Assembly: GCF_022539665.2 (NCBI RefSeq)
Contig: NC_081334.1
Location: forward strand, 7,286,424 to 7,350,423
Source: Daphnia carinata
Lineage: Eukaryota; Arthropoda; Branchiopoda; Diplostraca; Daphniidae
Reading direction: 5' to 3'
DNA: 64,000 nucleotides
Shown here piece by piece: positions 24,332-36,654 of the stretch. Numbering within the stretch: the first letter of the stretch is position 1; each line of letters opens with the position of its first letter. The notes below the pieces were generated by a model. The model made no database searches. It was not told where the DNA came from and saw only the letters and a program-made list of their open reading frames with translations. Both the position numbers and the translations under genes were made by a program.

Positions 24332-27300
24332 ATGTCAAACATAAAAGTTGCAGTTAGAGTACGTCCACTAACTACCAGGTAAATATAAAACATTCTAACA
24401 TTTATGATATGTTCAAATTGCCAAATTAGTAAGTTTTAATGAGATCTAGGCTACTGAATATTTCCACATCGTTAACGAATCGTGGTTAATTTAAATAACA
24501 GCTTACACTATGTTGCTATTAAGATCTTTAGCGATTCCGGAATACGTTCTTTATGAACTTTTGGGTAAAGGCGGATAAGTCAGTTTTCACCATGGGAAAG
24601 AAGTTATAAATAGACATGTAGTTTAACTCCCTTCGCATTCTAGTTTTAGGAAAAACTTTCGCTAAGGGGAATGGCTCTACGTAAGCAAACAGTTTCTGAT
24701 TTTTGAGGGGTGTGGCTGGTTTGAAGACAAACATGTTTTTGGAGAAGGCAGGAGGGCGTCATGCTTATTTCTTTACGTTTTTCCTCCTTGCCCCTAGCGA
24801 AGCTACGCTCAATCATCAGTTAACGGTGCAAATGGATGTCAACAATATAGTTCACTTACATATTCCGGCGGTATGTATGCTAGTGAGTTCGCAGATACAT
24901 GTATAAAACCGCTAAAATAAACACTGCAATTGTTTAATGTTTTACAGTTATCGAAAACCAGTGCGGAGGATGGATGGAATAATAAAAGGGCATCAAGTCA
25001 GTCACGGCAATTCGCTTTTGACCATTTCTTTCCTGCGACGGATGGTTCTTCTGTTTCCGCTAATATTGCCAGCCAAGAAAAGGTACATCATTTTATCAGC
25101 TAAGACGATACAGTTCACCATAGGCTTAAAGTAGACAACATTTCCATAATAGCTGTTTACATCCGTGCTGATTGCAGGGAGCATATGCGGGTAACATTTG
25201 AAGTTATATAAATAAGCCCATTTCTGGAATTGGGTAATTCAACAGGTATTCGAAGAGCTGGGTATGCCGGTGCTGAACTCTTTATTCGATGGGTACAATG
25301 CGTGCGTGTTGGCTTACGGGCCAAGTGGAACAGGCAAAACTTATACCATGATGGGGACTCCGTTGGAACCTGGTTTAGCTCCAAGACTATGCACTGCTAT
25401 TTTTGAACGAATGAATTCCGAATGTGGTTGCAGTAACGTCCACCGACCTTCGTTTCGGATCGACATTAGGTAAAACGATCAAAATAAAATGAAAAAACGC
25501 ACTACCCTAATCGTATACTGTATTTCACATACTAGTTTTATGGAGATTTATAACGAGAAGGTGCGTGATCTTCTGGAAGAACATTCAAATCGAGGCTCTG
25601 TGCTGCTGAAAATCCGCGAACATCCACAATTAGGACCTTATGTTCAAGGTTAGTACAAACTTGTTTTTAAACTCAATCATTAGTAAAAAAAAGTAATAAT
25701 AATAATATCATGATATATCTAACGTAGGGTTAAGTCGTCATACTGTGGAAGACGCTGCGGCGGCCTTGGGGCTTCTGAAGGAGGGCGCGCAGCGTAGAGC
25801 TTCAGCTGCCACACACAAAAATGGTCATTCCTCCCGTTCGCACGCAGTATTTACGGTACACTGCACAGCAGCTTGGGTCACTGATGAGGGATTGCCACGA
25901 GAAACTGTTGCAAAACTTCATTTGGTTGACCTGGCAGGAAGGTAAAAGATTGCTTAAATAAAATTCGCTGTCTATTTCGCCTTCCTTGTAGTTATAATAA
26001 AAGCTGTCATGCGTTGTTCTTTTTAAAGTGAACGAGCAAGTTGCAATCCCATCAACCGTCTCCGCCTCAAAGAAGGTGCGCTTATCAACAAATCTTTGGC
26101 CAGTTTGGGCAATGTGATCAACGCTTTAGGTATCTTGTTAACATATGTTCGTTTAACGTTTCGTTTAAAACTGAAAGCCAGAAATTGGCTCAAAATAATT
26201 TTTATTCTCGCTTTAGCGGAAAAAGCTTCTTTGAGCAGAGTTAGTACTAGTACTCTCAATACTAGCAGCTCATCTACCTCCAGTGTTAACACACCGTCCG
26301 TCCAAACACCTACCGCATTACCACGTCGTTTTCAGACACCTTTCGTACCATACCGCGATTCAGTACTAACATGGCTTCTCAAGGATTCCTTGGGTGGCAA
26401 TTCGAAGACCTTTTTGGTGGCAGGTAGGTTGTCGGCATTTGTAATTACTTGTTCAGTTTCAGCATTTTCTAGCAATTTTCCGTCACAGCTATTTCCCCTT
26501 CAACTCGCGCATTTAAGGAAACTGTAAATACTCTTCGATTTGCCGAACGAGCCAAACGTGTTGTTAATGAACCGGTATAGAACTACCTTACTTCTCTAGT
26601 TATCAAATTTTATTAATAATGTGGTTGGCCACTAGGTGATCAACGAAAATGCAAGTATTGAATTGATTCGCCATTTAACGCAAGAGGTTACGCGTTTAAG
26701 AGTTTTGTTTACTCAGTCGGTAACCATCAGTATCTCGATTGTAGCTTGAATAAACAAACTTTAAAAAAAAATCTCATTAAACAGGTGAAATCCAATCAAT
26801 CCAGTGACAATGTGGGTATGATTCCTTCTAAAAACATCACCAATTTGTTAGGCGCTAACCATTCGAACGCATGCGAATTAACCCGAGACTGGTTACGAGA
26901 ATGGCGTCGCGAAATTGGTGAAGCAACAGCAACCGTTCATCGTACGCCACAGTTCAGCGAGATTGGTATCCAGACCTCATTCCCCATCATCATGGAAGAC
27001 ATAGGATATGTGATGCCTGCAAAAGAAGCCAAGTCGGCAAATAGACCGCCCGTGGGAAATGTAACAAGTAACTTAGGTACTATTCTCTTCCACGGTGAAA
27101 CTACCTGTTGGAGTGATGATAGTCTGAGTGATTCATATCCGTCAGAATGGTGTCCAACAACCGACAGTCATACCGAATATCCAAGAATGAGCAAGATGGT
27201 ACAAGAACCAGCTTCTATCATTGAGCCTAACTTTCATATCGGAGAAAGTTTATCCGCCCCATTTTTGGGTTCCTATCACCAGCAGAAGCAGTCGCCAACT

Positions 27301-27939
27301 CCTTCGAACGAAAAGCGAATCAACTCACGAAAAGTGATTAAAACTATGCCTGATGTACAAACAACGTTTAAGAATTCGGAGGAAATCCCACTGAGCATAA
27401 GTTCTTCGCCTCTATCACCATCTTTGGTTGTCTTTGGTCGTCATCCAGAGAGTTTTTCCAAGCAAAAAGCCTTTTCGTACATCCCAGACCAAGCTCATTC
27501 GTCCAGCAGCTCGGTTTGCACTGGCGAAAAAATGATAAATAATGATTCACCTAAATCATACCAAGAATTGGAACACGATAGCCATAATGTAGGATTTGTG
27601 CCATCGTCCCGCATCGGTTTATCTTCTTGCAACTCAAAGGTGAACTGCTGCTGTCATACTCTCCGGCACGGTAATCGGTGCAAATTGCAAAATCAGACTT
27701 TCTTAGCACAGTTTGCTTACCAGCGTAAGAGCTATTGCCAACATGACACAAATTACCAGCAGACTCGAGCAGTACCTTGTAAATCCCAGTCGTTTGATAC
27801 CATACTACGGGCAGAATTGTTAGCCATTCGTCGACGAATGGTGGCTCGAACAGCTAGCCCCAAAGTGGCAGCCTCTTTGCGTTATTTAACTCAATGGCAA
27901 ACCGATTCGCTGGCACACCCTCTCAGTATAAACAGTTAA
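24332..27939 (+). CDS. Kinesin-3-like motor protein (KIF16B/STARD9 type)
   Basis: Plus-end microtubule motor. Exons 24332-24378, 24798-24870, 24948-25082, 25246-25469, 25536-25648, 25728-25941, 26029-26129, 26217-26423, 26489-26574, 26636-26719, 26785-27939 give 812 aa. The N-terminal motor opens with [13 protein letters not shown]. Its P-loop is GPSGTGKT, switch I is HSSRSH, switch II LVDLAGSERA, and [20 protein letters not shown] is the alpha4-alpha5 signature. The neck region [18 protein letters not shown] matches KIF16B/STARD9 better than other families. The Ser-rich insert after [10 protein letters not shown] also occurs in STARD9. The 385-codon last exon codes a tail with no FHA, PX or START domain that I can recognise, so cargo is unknown. 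Two AATAAA signals lie at 28049-28062. Confidence 0.9.
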
Positions 27940-29042
27940 CATAGTTTTCTGGATGCGATTTCAGTTTAGTCGTTCACACCTTAATGTTACCTTTTCACTA
28001 CTTGGCACTGCCTTAACAATAATGCTCTTCACAACCATGTTAACTTATAATAAATGAATAAAGTGACCTTTCTTAACGCCGTCTTTTAATCACCTCTTCG
28101 TTTCATGCAAACGTTCAATTTTTTACCGGCGTTAAGCCGGTTTAAAACAATAATTTTTTGCTTGTCTTTGCAAATAAACTGTTCTCTTTAACACGTTCTT
28201 CGTGTGATGACTGTTACATTCGAAGTGTTGGAATAAAATTTTGGCAGTCTGGCCTAGCGTAGAGAAAGGATTTCCTTTTGTCACTTAACCTGAGGTAGAT
28301 TACAAACGTGATGTCGAAATTTTTGTAAGTTGGAAATGTTTTCCTTTCTAGTTTAAGGAACCAGAAAACACATACTCCTTTAAGAATGTTTATTTCCATA
28401 TTAATATTTAATCCTTCTATACATGTATACATAGTATTAAATGACCTCATGATTTGCAATTTTACAAAGAAATATTTAGTTTTAGTTATGGCCTTTAGGA
28501 CTTATAGGCTATGGGTAGGAGTTGGCCCCGATTGGCTGTAATCGGGGTCCCCATCTTGCCGCCAAAAAAGAAAATAGAAATGATCAAAACCGTGGTTTGT
28601 AATGAAGACATGCACTTCGATTGTATGGGTACAGTCGCTTACATCAACAGATTGATTGCAAAGTGGGTTTAATCCACGAACACAAACCCAGGTTGAAATC
28701 CAACGGCATGCGGGGTGAAAAAACAGAAGTTTTAGACCCCGAAGACCCCTCCCTAAAACCCTGAGATGCCTCCCCGATTGGTGTGGAAACGAACCAGACC
28801 TGACCATGTTATTTATGTTATATTTACACAATTCACGATCTGGCATTGTTGCTTTAAATTTTTAATTTGAACATTTCAATCTTCAAAATATGGAAGTAAT
28901 TGTTAACTTGTAATTGGCAATATTGTAGGCGAACAGGAATACGTAATAACCACGTGTAAACTGAGTGATTGTTGGAGAGGCAGCAAGAAATTTTTCCAGC
29001 TTACTCTGATGAAGATGTTCTTTCTGTTGTGAAATTACAGCA
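27940..29042. other. Intergenic region between kinesin and Tudor genes
   Basis: Kinesin 3' UTR, then a stretch at about 28500-28850 that is GC-richer and open for 114 codons on the minus strand, without a recognisable domain; it may be a degraded repeat. A splice acceptor at 29041 just before the Tudor start implies a 5' UTR intron. Confidence 0.45.
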
Positions 29043-32000
29043 ATGGAAAATCAAGCTGAAGTCGTAGAAACTTTATCGGGTAGCGATGATGAAAAATATA
29101 TCGCAAGCAATATTAACCGAACAAATGAGGTATCGCAAACGAATCCTGGCGGGTCTAAGGCTGTTTCAGGAATAAATTTGGGTAAAGATAGTTCTTACTT
29201 CTAATGCAAAACAGTTGATGCCTATCTATGATTATCTTCCAGATGATAAGTCTCCAGATTCTTCAACACATGATTGCTCATTTAATTCGGAAGGTAACTT
29301 TTAAACTAACATAGTAAGCAGAAAGCTTTTTCCAACCATATCGTCCATTTAGCGGTTCCTGAAGTTTGTGAATCGCGATTGGTGTACAATGCTGCCAATG
29401 ATGATGGAAAAGGTAAAAATAAAAGATCTTGGGAAAAAAATTATTATTTACCTGAGAAATAGCACTAAAATGTTATGTCAAACCAATACAGGATTCAGTG
29501 AAGATACTGAGAAAAATAATATTTATCCTATACCAGCTATATCATTGATAGCAATCAGAAATCAGTCATCCCCTACACATATGGTTCAAGATAATATCAT
29601 TGAAAAGGTTAATTCTGTGTTGGAAACTACTTCAAGGGTAGATACAGTAATATTGGGAGAAACAAGTGACTGTAAAAAAACTTCTGTAAATATGATGTAT
29701 GAAGCTCTTACAAGTGATACTGAATCTTCACTCAACATTGAAACTGAAGAAGTTAGTGGAAAGAATGTGGCAAAAGCAGCTGAAATTCTGCAGGACTCAA
29801 TCAGCAAAATGAGTGTAATGCAAGCTACGTCAGAAACCTGTGATGTAGCTAATGATCAAGAAGGCAACTGTTTGGAAGATATAAATGATTTGCCATTTTC
29901 TGAAAAATTATATGGTTGTTCAATTGATGAAAAGCAAATGAAAACTGGACCTCAAGAATTGAAAGAAGATGAATCAACCATTTTCACCACACTAAAGAAA
30001 CCAGAAGATTCCTTATCAGACAGTTCCGCTGGTTTGTGTGAAGGCACTATCAGCAGTATTTCCAATGAAATTCCTTGCTTGGTTCAAGAAGATCAAGCCT
30101 TAAAAAGAATAAAATTGCTACAGAAACAAGTTGAACATACTCAAGATCTGTATTCTAGGAAAATGAATGAAGATTTTCTTTCTGTGAAAAAGTTTTTTGA
30201 AGATCTTAATCAACAAGACACTCTACTTCAAGAGATGACTTCGCAAGCTAATTCACTTAAGGAAATTCTAGACTCAGTGCTCCAATTACCGGAAATATCG
30301 AAGTCGGACGTTCTTGATCGCCTAGAAGGATGTTTCAATTCAGGACACTGGCTAGAAAAATCTGTGAAGACAAAAGAACTTGCTAGTTGCAGACAACTGA
30401 TGAGTAAAGGTTACGTTTCCCTTAAATATGGCGGTGTTTCTAAGGTTAAGGCCATTATCAATCAGCATTCTCGTTCGCAATTACCGAATGAAAACGCCCC
30501 ACAATCAAATGTGGAGGATACTCTCTGTGATCCATACCTCGTCACCGTTACATCCATCATAGATCCTGGAGAGTTTTACGTCGTCCGCCTGTGTGACAGT
30601 AGAAAGCTTGATACGATACTGACTACTCTAAAAGAAAATGCCGAATTTTATCCAGTTCCATTAGAAACAACTCCGGGTCAAATGTACGCTGTTCGTAATA
30701 GTGCCCTCAACTGGTTCCGTGGCGTGTGTGGAAAAGAATGTGGACGTCACCAAGTTGGTGATCAGCCCTCTGAAATTCTCTACGAATTCTTCATGATTGA
30801 TCAAGGACACCATGAACGTATACCTGCGTCCTCCATCCGTCTCCTCCCTATGGAACTTCTGAATATTCCGCCTATCGCTCGCGAATGCACCTTGAATCAA
30901 AATTTTCAGGGCTCTACTTGGAGTCTTCAAACAATCAACCTTTTCAAGCAAATGACTAGGCAGTCTCCTATGAATATGAAGGTTTTCAAACAACATGGTG
31001 GAGTTCTGGAAGTCGACCTCGGCCAGCTGATTAGCTTTGGTGAAGAAGCAAATATTGTATCCGTAAGAGATGCGTTGTTCTTCTCGCACCGATCAACATC
31101 CACCAAGCCATCGCCCAGAAAATTCAAGCCAAAATTTTGTATTCCTAACGTTGATTTACGGAAAGAATTTTCGGTGAATATCTCTTCGGCAGAGACGCCA
31201 ACTAATATTTACGTTCAGATTCTTGATGAAGAATTTCGGGGTTATCGGGTAATGCAGAATGAACTTCAAACGGAAATGGCAAATATTGCGTTGAACTCTA
31301 GTTCAAATTTCAATCATATTGAAAAAGGTACAAGACATATTCTTTTGTTTTGTGTTTGTTTTCTAAATTATTTTTATTATTTGTCATCTTGTTTATTTGT
31401 TAATTATTTGTTTTGTTTTTTATTTCTGAAACTAGGTTTTATCTGTGCTGTCAAGTACATTGGCGATTGGTACCGATGTTTAGTGGAAGAAATTTACCCA
31501 CAAAATCGGGTACTGGTTTTTTACATCGATACCGGACATCGCCAGACTGTTCATGGTTCTGAATGTTTGAATTTACCGGAGACGTAAGATAGCCTATAGT
31601 GTAGTGATGCTGTTAGCAAACAAAAATTTGCTCTTCATTTCAGGTTTCTCGATCTACCTTCTCAAGCAATACGCTGTGTTTTGGAGGGTATCAGACCGCT
31701 CAACCAACATGCAACAAAGATGAACAGTTATCGCCGTCGACAGAATTTCTGGCCCCGCGAAGTAATTGAATCCATTCGTGGTTATCGTAACAAGCAAGGA
31801 GTGATTATAGTGGAGAATTGGAAAGTCGGTGACGTTGGCCGATTAGGCCAAGAACTAACAGCCTCCATCATTTTGTAAGAGAAGATACCAATACTGAATT
31901 TGTATTCTATCCAATTAATGACACATTTTCTCTTAGATATCATGACGGTGAACAGTTCTGCGTGAACCAAGTGCTGACACGCGCCGGTCTGGTTAACAGT

Positions 32001-34334
32001 AACAAAGCGCATAGATATCCGGAACGTCCTGTAAGCAGATCAGACTCTATAATGCAATGTGGAACTTCTCAGTCGACCTTGAGTGATTCGGTTGGGAGCG
32101 GAATGTACGCTGCGTCAACAGAAGCGTATCTGACATCGTTAGCATCCAATGTCATTTTACTACCGCTTACCGGTTTAATACCCAGCATGAATCTTTATTA
32201 CAGATCGATCCCCGCCATATCCAAAAAGGAAAAACTGATGACCCAATCTCCGTCAGAGTCAAATGGACGAGATGACGACCAAAAGAATTCTGAAAACCTT
32301 GTTGGTGACGGTGATTCAAATCACTCCTACCGTCTTCCTGTTTCTGTCACTCAGATGTCATCGCATAGTCCAAGCCCCATTTTAGAGGTTTCCGGCGCTG
32401 GCAATACTTCTCCACAAGCACAAGATCTACACTTAAATGAGGTAATGGTGTGATATATCATAGGTCGTTACCACTACGTTATTTTTGGTTGTGGGAACAG
32501 TTGTGTTCAGGTTTTGCCGGCTCCACGTCTTCCGTTAACATCATCCCTGATAACGAAGTGGGAAGCAGTATGAAATCGTTGAAATTAATTCCGAATCCTG
32601 AAGAAAATTGCCAGTTAACTGTTGGAAATCTTCCATTAAAGGATTGTTTGTCGAACCCTTCAGTAAAAAACCGTGCTTCCGAAGGCGGCTCTGTCCGTTG
32701 CGGAAAAGACCTTAGTTTGAAAACAGTGTTGGCCAGCTTCAATTCTTGTGGGACATCAAATTCATCGGCAATCAAAGTTTTGGAACCTACCTCAGATCAG
32801 CAAAAAGAACAAAAAACGATTAATTTGACAAACGAAAAATCTGATGATAAGTGCAGTAAAAATAATTGCCAAACCGATTTAGTGGGCACGTTGGGAACGC
32901 AGCCGGAATCAGAAACATCTGTTACAGTATCTTATGTGTGGATGGACTCTCCAGACGCTATATATTTTCGTACGATCGATATGCAAACTCAGTACGAGGA
33001 GCTACGATATAAAATGAAACAACACTATCAAAACATCGAATTAAGGGGGAAAACAAAATTTGAAGTCGGCTTTCGCTGTGCTGTCTATGAGGACCACTCC
33101 TGGTGGCGCGCAGAAGTCATCTGTATGGACAAATACCCTAAATGTGACGTTTTGTTTGTTGATACTGGATATCATCGCAGAGTTCGTGCTAAACAAATCT
33201 ACGAACTGGAACCAGGTTTTGATGAAATTAAACGTTTAGTGCTTAAATGTTCCCTATATGGCATCTTCAGTGGCACTGCAAATGGAACTTGGAAGGAAAA
33301 CTGCATCAAATAGTATGTACTTGTTATATTTCTTCGTGTAATTATATTACCTATGTCCTCTTGCGAATAGTATCCACGATCGACTTTTGGGATCTGAAAG
33401 CATCAACATTTTCCGACGGCAACAGAGAGAATCGAAGTATGCAGCGCTTCCAGTGATGTGCTTGTATGTCTACAATGTGGAAGGCGGTCCTTTGCAAATT
33501 CCAGGCAAGACGCAAATCAACCTTAACGACGAACTTGTTGCAATGGGTCTGGCTCAAAATTACCCAGAACCTCTACAATCTTCAAACGTTATTCCTGTTG
33601 TCCGCGCTTGGAAATTGTCTGAACCTCCTAAAGTTGGCTCCGTATTTTGGGCAATAGTAACCTGGGTCAATTTGACGGGGGAAATTTACTTGCATGACGT
33701 CAAGTCAGTACCGACGATGGACGAAATTACCAAATGGCTAAACGAAGCATATAGCGACACAGAACCGACTGATGCAGATCTTCGTTGTCGTCCCGGAGAC
33801 TTGTGCATAGCAAAGTATTTTTAGAACATATAAAAACAAAGAAAGTATGTAGTCTTTCCTACAAATAATTTTAACCCTTCTATATTTTTTTGTAGGTATA
33901 ACATAGACAACCAGTGGTATCGTGCCATTGTTAAAAAAACTGAAGTTGAACTTGAAAAAGTCACAGTGTTTTTTGTTGATTATGGAACGCTAGATTCGGT
34001 AGACTGTCGTGACATTCGACTTAATATCATGCTAGAAGAATTGCCGACCCAAACGCTTTGCTGCAAGCTGTTCAACATCCGTCCTCCTGTTGAGTACCGT
34101 ACTGATCGAAATTGGGAGTGGCCGGTGGAAATTCTCGATCATCTACACAAATTGATTGTGGATGGAGAGTTCCGTGTGATCGTCAAGGGCAAGGGGCCAC
34201 CGCTGCCCATCGCGTTGGTAACTCACAAGCAATCATCAATTGCATCGTATCTTATTGAAAATAAAATGGCTGAGTGGATTGATCCTAATTTGAGGAGGAA
34301 AAAGTCAAAGAAACAGAAATGGGAAAAGAAGTGA
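29043..34334 (+). CDS. Multi-Tudor domain protein, RNF17/TDRD type
   Basis: Ten exons: 29043-29181, 29243-29293, 29353-29412, 29492-31327, 31436-31583, 31644-31874, 31937-32441, 32501-33312, 33371-33814, 33896-34334; 1554 aa. Tudor proteins of this type bind symmetrically dimethylated arginines of PIWI proteins in germ granules. Residues 1-320 are acidic and low complexity. A coiled coil (about 330-400, KRIKLLQKQVEHTQDLYSRK onward) precedes four extended Tudor domains near 430-600, 640-765, 1130-1250 and 1334-1480, with cores such as GDWYRCLVEEI, VFYIDTGHRQTV, WWRAEVICMD, LFVDTGYHRRV, QWYRAIVKK and VFFVDYGTLDSV. The layout resembles RNF17/Qin, but I see no RING finger. Exon 7 was placed by choosing the acceptor that keeps the frame (59-bp intron). 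Confidence 0.9.
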
Positions 34335-34875
34335 TTAATTGTGCGATGCGATAAAATGTCATAATATGCGCAGCCATTATCACTCGAATAACTTATCAAG
34401 TTAGTTGATTTGTTGAGACAACATTTTTTTTGTCCAAGTGTGTTTTGTTTAAACAAATAACCGGCCTAAAAGATGGCACCGTTTGTGTTTGGAGATAATT
34501 TGTTTTAATTTTGTTTTGCTGTTAGTAGTAATAGGAGAACCTCCGTCCAGCAACCTTCAACTAAGAAACTGTTTTTTTTTTAAACTTTAAGTTCGTTGAC
34601 ATTGATTTAATGAGAAACAACGTCTGAAACCAAGAAATACAAATGCTCAAAATTTAGAAGTTAAAGTTCTGTATTAAACTTTTCGAGTGTCAAATGATTA
34701 TCTCGCAAGGCAAATGGGAGTGGTTTCCCGCTGAAAATCTTTTGCTTTGCTTTATGCTGTTATGGGTTACGTTTAGAAATTTTTTAAAATTTACTAATCC
34801 AGCTTGATAGGTTTCTGCAGATGATCTCTGTTCTTTGGTTGCCAAACCCGAAGTATTGTTTATCTTGTGAGAAAC
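34335..34875. other. Spacer between Tudor gene and MTHFS
   Basis: AT-rich; 3' UTR and promoter only as far as I can see. Confidence 0.5.
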
Positions 34876-35576
34876 ATGTCAACTGCTCCCGACGAAATGG
34901 AAAAGTTCGCTGCGAAAGCTGCACTGCGCAATAGCATAAAAATTGCTTTGAAGCAACTAAAATGCCAAGACAGAAGTTCGCAATCCCTTGAAGTTACAAA
35001 GAAGCTGTTAGTTCACCCCAAGTATTTATCAAGCAAAGGGGTAGCTGTCTTTCTAAGCATGAAGGACGAGGTCGATACAGAAGGGATTGTTAGGAACATT
35101 TTCGATAGTGGTAAACACTGCTACATTCCCAGGTTAGTTGTTTTGCAACACTTCTATATATCAGTTGATGTGTAATAATTCTGGTTTTAACGGTTTTGTG
35201 CATGTAAAGGTATAGAGAAACAGATGGATACATGACAATGATAAGAATGAATTCCTACGATGAATTGGAAAACTTACCAAGGACTCGATGGAACATACCA
35301 CAGCCACTGGAAGAAGACCGAAGGGAAGATGTTTTTCAATCAGGTGATCTTGACCTGATACTTACACCAGGTTTGGCTTTCACAAAGCAAGGTCATAGAT
35401 TGGGTCGTGGCAAGGGATTTTATGACAAGTTTGTAACAGCCTATAAGTGTTTGCATAAGCCTCCCTATTTAATTGGTTTGGCTTTGTCTCATTCCATTGT
35501 GGATCATATCCCCTGTACATCGACTGATGTTCAAATGGATGAAGTACTTTATGATTATCATAAAACAAGGGAATGA
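34876..35576 (+). CDS. MTHFS: 5-formyltetrahydrofolate cyclo-ligase
   Basis: Converts 5-formyl-THF to 5,10-methenyl-THF with ATP in cytosolic one-carbon metabolism. Two exons, 34876-35132 and 35210-35576, give 207 aa, close to the human 203. The N-terminal helix contains KAALRNSIKIALKQL, the ATP-binding region includes the C-terminal signature GLAFTKQGHRLGRGKGFYDK (the GRGxGxYD loop), and LIGLALSHSIVD follows. Matches the family from end to end. Start at the first ATG after a short 5' UTR. Confidence 0.96.
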
Positions 35577-36033
35577 GTTGGCAAACCAAATGAACAAGCT
35601 GAAAGAATTTCAATACTGAAAACCATCAGAAGCAAGTTAGATTCTCTATTTCATCTGCCATGTGATACTTGTACAAATGCAGACTAGTAGTGATACATTC
35701 TGAAAATGAGAACCATACCATTATAGGTTTGTACATTAACAACATGCTCAAGGGTAGTTCAGGTAAAATCTTCATTCCACCTGAGATGTGAGCTTTAGTC
35801 TCCTTATCAACACAATTCGTTTATCATTAGTAATTCAAGTAATCTACCCAAAGATTTAATCCATTGGCATCTGTATTTGCTAAACATGATAAATACAACG
35901 GCTGTTTTTAATAATTGGGAAGTCGAGGTAGCTTAGAAATACGAATTCAAATAGCAGTTTTCAATGATTCAGATCATACTTTCATATACTTTAAGGCAAT
36001 CTGTTTTACCGAGTGCCAGTTTCTGTAGAAAAA
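35577..36033. other. 3' flank of MTHFS
   Basis: Likely 3' UTR and spacer; no gene seen. Confidence 0.4.
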
Positions 36034-36300
36034 AGTTTTAAGCCCAACTAAATAAGCCCGACTTTTCTCGATCGAGTTTTAAATTTCTTTCTGAAAAATC
36101 TGACACTCATCGGAATTGTTTGAATATCAAAGGATATACTCAGAATTGAATGCTGATTCCGGGAAAATTGCTATTTTTTCACTAAGTCAATCTTTTTTTA
36201 AATACGCCGAATATTTGACACAATGATAGCGCGCCAGTACGCTACAGCGCTAGCGCGACGCAGCAGAAAGTCGGGCTTATTTATCAGTCGGGCTTAAATT
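36034..36300. mobile_element. Short MITE-like element with about 30-bp terminal inverted repeats
   Basis: The left end (36034-36066) and right end (36267-36300) are near-perfect inverted copies built around aagcccgacttt and aagcccaact. No coding capacity. A second, direct repeat pair with gacactcatyggaattg lies at about 36077-36118 and 36293-36338, just inside the left end and overlapping the right end. Confidence 0.6.
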
Positions 36301-36360
36301 TTTTTTCGGCAAAAGCTGACACTCATTGGAATTGGTCAGGTAGACATGTGAACCTGGTGG

Positions 36361-36654
36361 TACCGGAGACGCTGGATAGCCTTAACGAAAACTCATCATA
36401 CTCCATTTTGGAATAAACTAAAGAAAAGGAGCAAGAAATTAAAGTGTGTTTCCCCAAGTGTTACGCTTTTTTTCTTTCTTTTTTTAAGTTAAATCTTGAT
36501 TTGGATAATTACTTTAAATTTGTTTAAAAGCATGTAATTTGTGACGGATAAAGTTTCTCGTAATGACCTTTGCGTCCACAAGAGGCGCCTTAAACCGTGG
36601 CTCATCGGGCAGTTTTTTTTTTCAGGCATATTTCTAGATTTGCTTAGCGTGTGC
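36361..36654 (+). repeat. Left arm of a 294-bp inverted repeat
   Basis: Matches 47735-48026 in opposite orientation with only a handful of differences (for example gatagcc versus gatggcc, ggataaag versus ggagaaag). Similarity starts abruptly at taccggagacgctgg and ends after gcttagcgtgtgc. No target-site duplication is visible outside the arms. Fragmentary open frames here are not convincing proteins. Confidence 0.9.

Noticed and set aside
28502-28846. 114-codon minus-strand frame
   Set aside because: No recognisable domain or splice context; more likely repeat-derived.
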